A stretch of 9,830 nt of DNA from Methanimicrococcus sp034006575 (lineage in GTDB: Archaea; Halobacteriota; Methanosarcinia; Methanosarcinales; Methanosarcinaceae): positions 1-9,830 of the forward strand of contig JAVESN010000065.1 in the NCBI GenBank assembly GCA_034006575.1, given 5' to 3'. The position numbers and the translations under genes are program-made. The notes beneath the pieces were generated by a model. That model saw only the letters and a program-made list of their open reading frames with translations. It ran no database searches and was not told the origin of the DNA. The stretch's first letter is position 1. Every line of letters begins with the position of its first letter. This document shows, piece by piece, positions 6,051 through 9,830 of this stretch.

Positions 6051-7769
6051 TCAAAAAACATCTTTTTGACCGGAATACATACGTTCGATTTTTTCAATCG
6101 TGTCGATGTCTTCGATATCCTTATCTTCACGAACTTGAATCAATCTCGGAAATCGGAGCGCGTAGCCGGCCGGATAATTCGGGCTTTTTTGAATTTCTTC
6201 AAAAGCGACCTCAAAGACGATTTCCGGTTTTATTTTTAAATTAACACCGTCTTCCGCTTCGATTATTTTTAAAAATTGTTCCGTCAAAGAGTCCAAAAGC
6301 TCGTCGCTCAAACCGGTTCCGACGCGGCCGATTTCCAAATAAACGTTTTTCACATCGTCGTAACAAGCCAAAACGTAAGATCCGATTTTGTTTTTGCGTT
6401 TGCCGGAACCCCATTCTCCGCCAATGACGATTAAATCCAAAGTGTCCATCACAGGCTTCTTTTTTAACCAATTCTTGCCGCGCTTTCCCGGAGAATAAGG
6501 AGAAGCCGGATTTTTAATCATGATGCCCTCGTGGCCGGCTTTTAAAGCGTTTTCATAAATTTGAGCCGCGACTTCCGGGTCTTTTGTCAAAATCAACTCA
6601 TCGACGCTGATCCCGGTTGAATTCGGCTTTATAATCGCCGACAATTTTTCTCGTCTCTCAAGCAACGGCTTTTCAATGTAATCGACACCGTCCGCGTAAA
6701 GCAAATCAAACAAATTGACATGAATCGGAATATCTTTAGACGTGTTTTCAACATCGTATTTGCGGCGAAACCTTCTTAAAATATCTTGAAACGGACGCGG
6801 ATTCCCATCGGTATCCACGGCAACGGCTTCTCCGTCCAAAACCGCGTTAACGGCCGTTACATTTTCTTTGACCGCCTTGACGACATCCGGCATGGAATGC
6901 GTGACATTTTCCAAGCGGCGCGTATACAATTGAATCTCTTCTCCGTTTTTATGAATCTGAAGGCGTGCGCCGTCAAATTTCCATTCGATGGCCGCTTCGT
7001 TTAAATCGGAAAAGGCCGAATCGATGCTGTTTGTGACTTGCGCCAACATCATTTTTACGGGCCGATTGACTTGAATATTTTGGTGCAACAAAGCGTCCGA
7101 TCCGCCATTTTTTGCGGTTTTTGCAACTTCCCCCAAATCGTTGGTCACCATAAAAGCAAATTCCACTTGCGCCACGGGGACATCAAACGCTTTTCCAATC
7201 GCGTCTCGGACAATTCCTTCGCCGATTCCGATTCGGAGCTCTTCCAACGCGATTCTTGAAATGAATTTGGCTTCAATCGGGGCAGACTCCGAAAATAAAA
7301 ATTGAAGGGTCTTTATTTTTTGATTTTGGGCGCCTTTTCCGGATATGTCGGCGATTTCTTTCAAACGCTCATAAACTTCTCGAATCGAAAGCTGACCCTT
7401 TTTTTCAAGATTTAGGTCCTCTTCTTTTTCAAAAAAACTGGAAAACGTGGATTGACTTTTATTCTCATCACGAAGCGCTCGATAAGTCGTCTCCCCGATG
7501 TCGCCCGTTTCTCTTAACAAATCTTTAATCTTGTCGGGAGAAATGCCCGCGGCTTTGGCCAGCGCGGCGTAAAGAAGATTCGGTCCGAGACCCAACTTTT
7601 TTCCGGTCCACGCGGGAAAAATCTCGCCCGTAATCATGTAGCAAGAAAGACCCAACTCCTCGTCATCAACCGTTTTTAAAAACTCCGCAAAAACATCCGT
7701 GATTTCTAAGGAGCCCGGAATGCTTTCAATGCGAAGGCAAAGGTCTGTAAACTCAAAAAATTGCGTCAC
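6051..7769 (-). CDS. lig: ATP-dependent DNA ligase with PCNA-binding box
   Basis: Seals nicks in replication (Okazaki fragments) and repair, using ATP to form a ligase-AMP intermediate. At 572 residues it is a normal length for archaeal family B ligases. The DNA-binding domain covers about 1-235. The adenylation domain (about 236-440) has motif I KFDGAR with the adenylated Lys at K264, LDGEAV (311-316), motif III LFDLLY (353-358), motif IV EGIMIK (414-419) and motif V WLKKK (434-438). The OB domain (about 441-560) ends with RFPR (539-542). Q106-x-x-F109-x-x-F112-F113 fits a PIP box and sits where archaeal ligases bind PCNA. The GTG start is preceded by AGGA at 6-bp spacing. It lies 21 bp after hom and is probably co-transcribed. 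All catalytic motifs are intact. Confidence 0.96.
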   Translation of the reverse strand: MTQFFEFTDLCLRIESIPGSLEITDVFAEFLKTVDDEELGLSCYMITGEIFPAWTGKKLGLGPNLLYAALAKAAGISPDKIKDLLRETGDIGETTYRALRDENKSQSTFSSFFEKEEDLNLEKKGQLSIREVYERLKEIADISGKGAQNQKIKTLQFLFSESAPIEAKFISRIALEELRIGIGEGIVRDAIGKAFDVPVAQVEFAFMVTNDLGEVAKTAKNGGSDALLHQNIQVNRPVKMMLAQVTNSIDSAFSDLNEAAIEWKFDGARLQIHKNGEEIQLYTRRLENVTHSMPDVVKAVKENVTAVNAVLDGEAVAVDTDGNPRPFQDILRRFRRKYDVENTSKDIPIHVNLFDLLYADGVDYIEKPLLERREKLSAIIKPNSTGISVDELILTKDPEVAAQIYENALKAGHEGIMIKNPASPYSPGKRGKNWLKKKPVMDTLDLIVIGGEWGSGKRKNKIGSYVLACYDDVKNVYLEIGRVGTGLSDELLDSLTEQFLKIIEAEDGVNLKIKPEIVFEVAFEEIQKSPNYPAGYALRFPRLIQVREDKDIEDIDTIEKIERMYSGQKDVF

Positions 7770-7790
7770 TTCTTTTCCTGCCGTTTTTGT

Positions 7791-8792
7791 TTAATTTTCT
7801 TTATAGATGGAAATGATATCGCTTAAAATTGAGCTTGCCGTTTCAATCGAGCCTGCGCCCTTTCCGGTTACCGTTATTTCGCCGGCCAAATCCGTTTGAA
7901 CGGACGCGACATTTAACGTGCCGCTGACGGAAAGCGGATGTCCGATCGGAATCAAACGCGGTGAAACCGTTAACTCCCCGTTTTTTCGAACCTCTCCGAT
8001 TAATTTGATGGTTTTTCCGTTTCTCTCGCTCATCTCCAAAGCCTCATAGGTGATTTGGGTAATTCCTGTTCGATCGACATCGTTTATGGTTTTGTTCATC
8101 CCAAAAACCGCGTTTGCCAATATGACAACTTTTCCGGCCGTATCAATGCCTTCCACATCATACGTCGGATCGGTTTCGGCAATTCCCAAATCCACGGCTT
8201 CCGTTAATATTTCGGAATACGCCGCTTTTTCTTCCAGCATGCGCGTTAAAATATAATTGCATGTGCCGTTAAAAATGCCTTTTATGCTTTCAATTTCGTT
8301 TCCGGCCATCACTTCTTTTGTTAAATTGATAATCGGCATGGCGCCCCCGACGGTTGCTTCGTATCGGAAGAGACGGCCGTTTTGCTCGGCCAGTTCGTTG
8401 AGTTCTTTAAATTTCAGCGTGAGCGGTCCTTTATTGGAGGTGACGACGTCTTTTTTTGTTTCAAATGCGGCTTGCATATTGAGCAGGCCCGCGCCGCCCG
8501 TTATCACATCCGTCGGAGTGACTTCAATCACCAAATCATGTTCGATTTGCCGAATCACTTCGAGTCCCGTCATCTTTTCTTCGGCGATTGTTCCTTTTTC
8601 GGATTTTATTTCCAAACATTTTTCCAAGTCCAAACCGTTTTCATCAATCATCGCGCCTTTTGAATCGGTGACGGCAATCACTTTTATGTCGAGCCCTTCC
8701 TTTTTTAAGTAATCTTTTTTCATTAAAAGAACGCGAGCCACGCCTTGCCCGATTGATCCGAATCCGATTATGGAAGCTTTAATTGTTTTCAT
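7791..8792 (-). CDS. hom: Homoserine dehydrogenase, short form without ACT domain
   Basis: NAD(P)H-dependent reduction of aspartate semialdehyde to homoserine, the branch to threonine and methionine. It has 333 residues. The Rossmann nucleotide-binding motif GFGSIGQG is at 10-17. SNKGPL (119-124) contains conserved K121. The full family signature runs from A199 to K221 (AVDLGIAETDP then TYDVEGIDTAGK), including the catalytic pair D217/K221. The C-terminal ACT domain of many bacterial enzymes is absent; an ACT protein is encoded just upstream instead. The start ATG follows GGAG, and this ribosome site (TAAGGAG) includes the stop codon of the ACT gene, suggesting translational coupling. lig follows after 21 bp. 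Confidence 0.96.
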   Translation of the reverse strand: MKTIKASIIGFGSIGQGVARVLLMKKDYLKKEGLDIKVIAVTDSKGAMIDENGLDLEKCLEIKSEKGTIAEEKMTGLEVIRQIEHDLVIEVTPTDVITGGAGLLNMQAAFETKKDVVTSNKGPLTLKFKELNELAEQNGRLFRYEATVGGAMPIINLTKEVMAGNEIESIKGIFNGTCNYILTRMLEEKAAYSEILTEAVDLGIAETDPTYDVEGIDTAGKVVILANAVFGMNKTINDVDRTGITQITYEALEMSERNGKTIKLIGEVRKNGELTVSPRLIPIGHPLSVSGTLNVASVQTDLAGEITVTGKGAGSIETASSILSDIISIYKEN

Positions 8793-8804
8793 ATTTTATT
8801 CTCC

Positions 8805-9317
8805 TTACTCGATTTCAATCGGCAAAATCAATTGAATATTTTTCTCTTTTGTAATCTCTTTTAACAAAGCAATCGTTTTTTTCATTTCTTCTTTTCCGAT
8901 GGCATTGATTGTCACCGCGGCAGATGTCGGTTTATCTATTTCCGGCATGGAGAGCGACATGCTTATCACTTCTGCGATGCGCGTCTCATCAATTCTTGAA
9001 ATGGTGTCTCGAATATCCGTGTTGACAACATGGCCGATCATGAGAATCGTAAGGGTTTCCCCGTATTTTTCTTCCCCGATTCGAAGAATGCGAATTCCGG
9101 TTTTTTCCATATCCTCTTTTATCTTTTCAATAACGGGACCTTTCGCATCCAAAACCAGCTGAACTTGAAGCTTTTCTCCGCCTTTTTTTGTGTTCGAGTT
9201 CGTTTTGTGGTAATGGAATACGGAAATTAAATTCGCGTTGTTGCGCGAAACCGGTTCAAGCGCCAAAATCAATTGACCGGGTTCGTCTTTGAGCTCAATG
9301 TCCATCGTAACTTTCAT
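8805..9317 (-). CDS. ACT-domain protein, probable allosteric regulator of homoserine dehydrogenase
   Basis: Small soluble protein of 170 residues. The N-terminal half (about 1-80) has the ACT-type beginning MDIELKDEPGQL, with the PGQL turn (13-16) that usually lies at the amino-acid binding interface. The second half (about 87-168, TILMIGHVVNTDIRDTISRI) looks like a second ACT-like fold. Proteins of this kind next to hom are commonly annotated in methanogens as its allosteric regulator, probably sensing threonine or a related amino acid; ligand and partner here are inferred from context. First gene of the operon, 12 bp before hom. The ATG at 9317 is preceded by GAGGAT with good spacing; Met5 is a less likely alternative. 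Confidence 0.85.
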   Translation of the reverse strand: MKVTMDIELKDEPGQLILALEPVSRNNANLISVFHYHKTNSNTKKGGEKLQVQLVLDAKGPVIEKIKEDMEKTGIRILRIGEEKYGETLTILMIGHVVNTDIRDTISRIDETRIAEVISMSLSMPEIDKPTSAAVTINAIGKEEMKKTIALLKEITKEKNIQLILPIEIE

Positions 9318-9400
9318 AATATAATCCTCTTAACAACTGCCAAACAGATGCAAATTAACGGTAATTTTACAATAATATTGTTGTTATAATTCTGCTCTTT
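9318..9400 (-). promoter_or_regulatory. ACT-hom-lig operon promoter and possible operator
   Basis: On the minus strand, AGAATTATAAC (9383-9393) can serve as a TATA box, putting transcription start near 9361 and leaving a leader of about 43 nt with the ribosome site AGAGGAT. An inverted repeat ACAAT-AAT-ATTGT (9369-9381) lies between the box and the predicted start, where a repressor would block initiation. Both assignments rest on sequence form and spacing only. Confidence 0.35.
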
Positions 9401-9486
9401 ATTTATTATTACTGGTTTAAAATTTATTTTTTCAAAAACGTTTTAAAAATTTCTTCAATACTTTTTCAATATTTTTTAATAATTTT

Positions 9487-9830
9487 TCAATAAAAACTTA
9501 GTAAAAACTTAACGAAATTCAATAAAATTCCAATGAAACTCAATAAAATTCAATAAAAGTTCAATGTAACTCAATAAAAACTTAACGAAATTCAATAAAA
9601 GTCCAATGAAACTCAACAAAATTCAATAAAAGTTCAATGTAACTCAATAAAAACTTAATGAAATTCAATAAAAGTTCAATGAAACTCAACAAAATTCAAT
9701 AAAAGTCCAATGAAACTCAACAAAATTCAATAAAAGTCCAATGAAACTCAACAAAATTCAATAAAAGTCCAATGAAACTCAACAAAATTCAATAAAAGTC
9801 CAATGAAACTCAACAAAATTCAATAAAAGT
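9487..9830. repeat. 31-bp tandem array with 73-bp higher-order form (family D), open at right edge
   Basis: Short 31-bp units (CCAATGAAACTCAACAAAAT and 11 more bases) begin at 9530, 9603, 9676, 9707, 9738, 9769 and 9800. Long 42-bp units, which add an AAAACTTA(A)-containing segment, begin at 9561 and 9634, with a diverged one from about 9487. Thus short-long pairs of 73 bp on the left give way to pure short units on the right. The last four units are identical and the window ends on a unit boundary. There are no spacers as in CRISPR and no long ORF. The stretch 9401-9486 is AT-rich with diverged TTTTTCAATA-like copies and no gene. Confidence 0.92.

Noticed and set aside
5761..6069. 102-codon plus-strand ORF with CFHC and CGHC motifs as a zinc protein
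   Set aside because: The hydrophobic middle is the degenerate repeat, there is no ribosome site or good promoter, and the 3' end overlaps lig. Kept only as a doubtful note in the spacer entry.
8257..8712. 151-codon plus-strand ORF
   Set aside because: Antisense shadow of hom, whose family signature and catalytic residues are intact on the other strand.

Overview
This window looks like a stretch of chromosome from an AT-rich euryarchaeon, most likely a methanogen. The evidence is an archaeal set of core genes: TiaS (archaea only), a replicative ATP-dependent DNA ligase with a PCNA-binding box, an archaeal-type methionyl-tRNA synthetase with a double zinc knuckle, and a short homoserine dehydrogenase preceded by a separate ACT-domain regulator, an arrangement common in methanogens. 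The gene set together with the low GC suggests the Methanosarcinales, for example a host-associated Methanimicrococcus-like lineage. That placement is inference.

Layout, left to right. Positions 1-330 are non-coding: a 23/24-bp tandem repeat running off the left edge, a pair of 27-bp A-rich repeats, and a terminator. metG (331-2478, minus) is divergent from sppA (2627-3844, plus), with a 148-bp shared promoter region between them. A 543-bp T-rich spacer (3845-4387) is made almost entirely of tandem 28-30-bp units, including two terminator-like hairpins. tiaS (4388-5704, plus) follows and looks leaderless. It converges with the DNA ligase gene across a 346-bp spacer (5705-6050) that holds a degraded copy of the left-edge repeat. 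A minus-strand operon then runs from right to left: ACT regulator (8805-9317), hom (7791-8792), lig (6051-7769), with 12-bp and 21-bp gaps. The right end (about 9487-9830) is another tandem repeat, 31 bp with a 73-bp higher-order form, running off the right edge.

The genes are ordinary core functions: Met-tRNA synthesis, tRNA-Ile2 modification, Okazaki-fragment sealing, threonine/methionine biosynthesis and a membrane protease. The ACT protein and hom probably form an enzyme plus allosteric regulator pair. I found no defence system, CRISPR array, transposon, tRNA or rRNA.

The unusual part is the spacers. Every long spacer carries minisatellite-like repeats with units of 23-31 bp. Those downstream of metG and sppA place a T5-T7 tract in each unit, in the sense of the upstream gene, so they could act as serial transcription terminators. 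Both window edges fall at repeat-unit boundaries.
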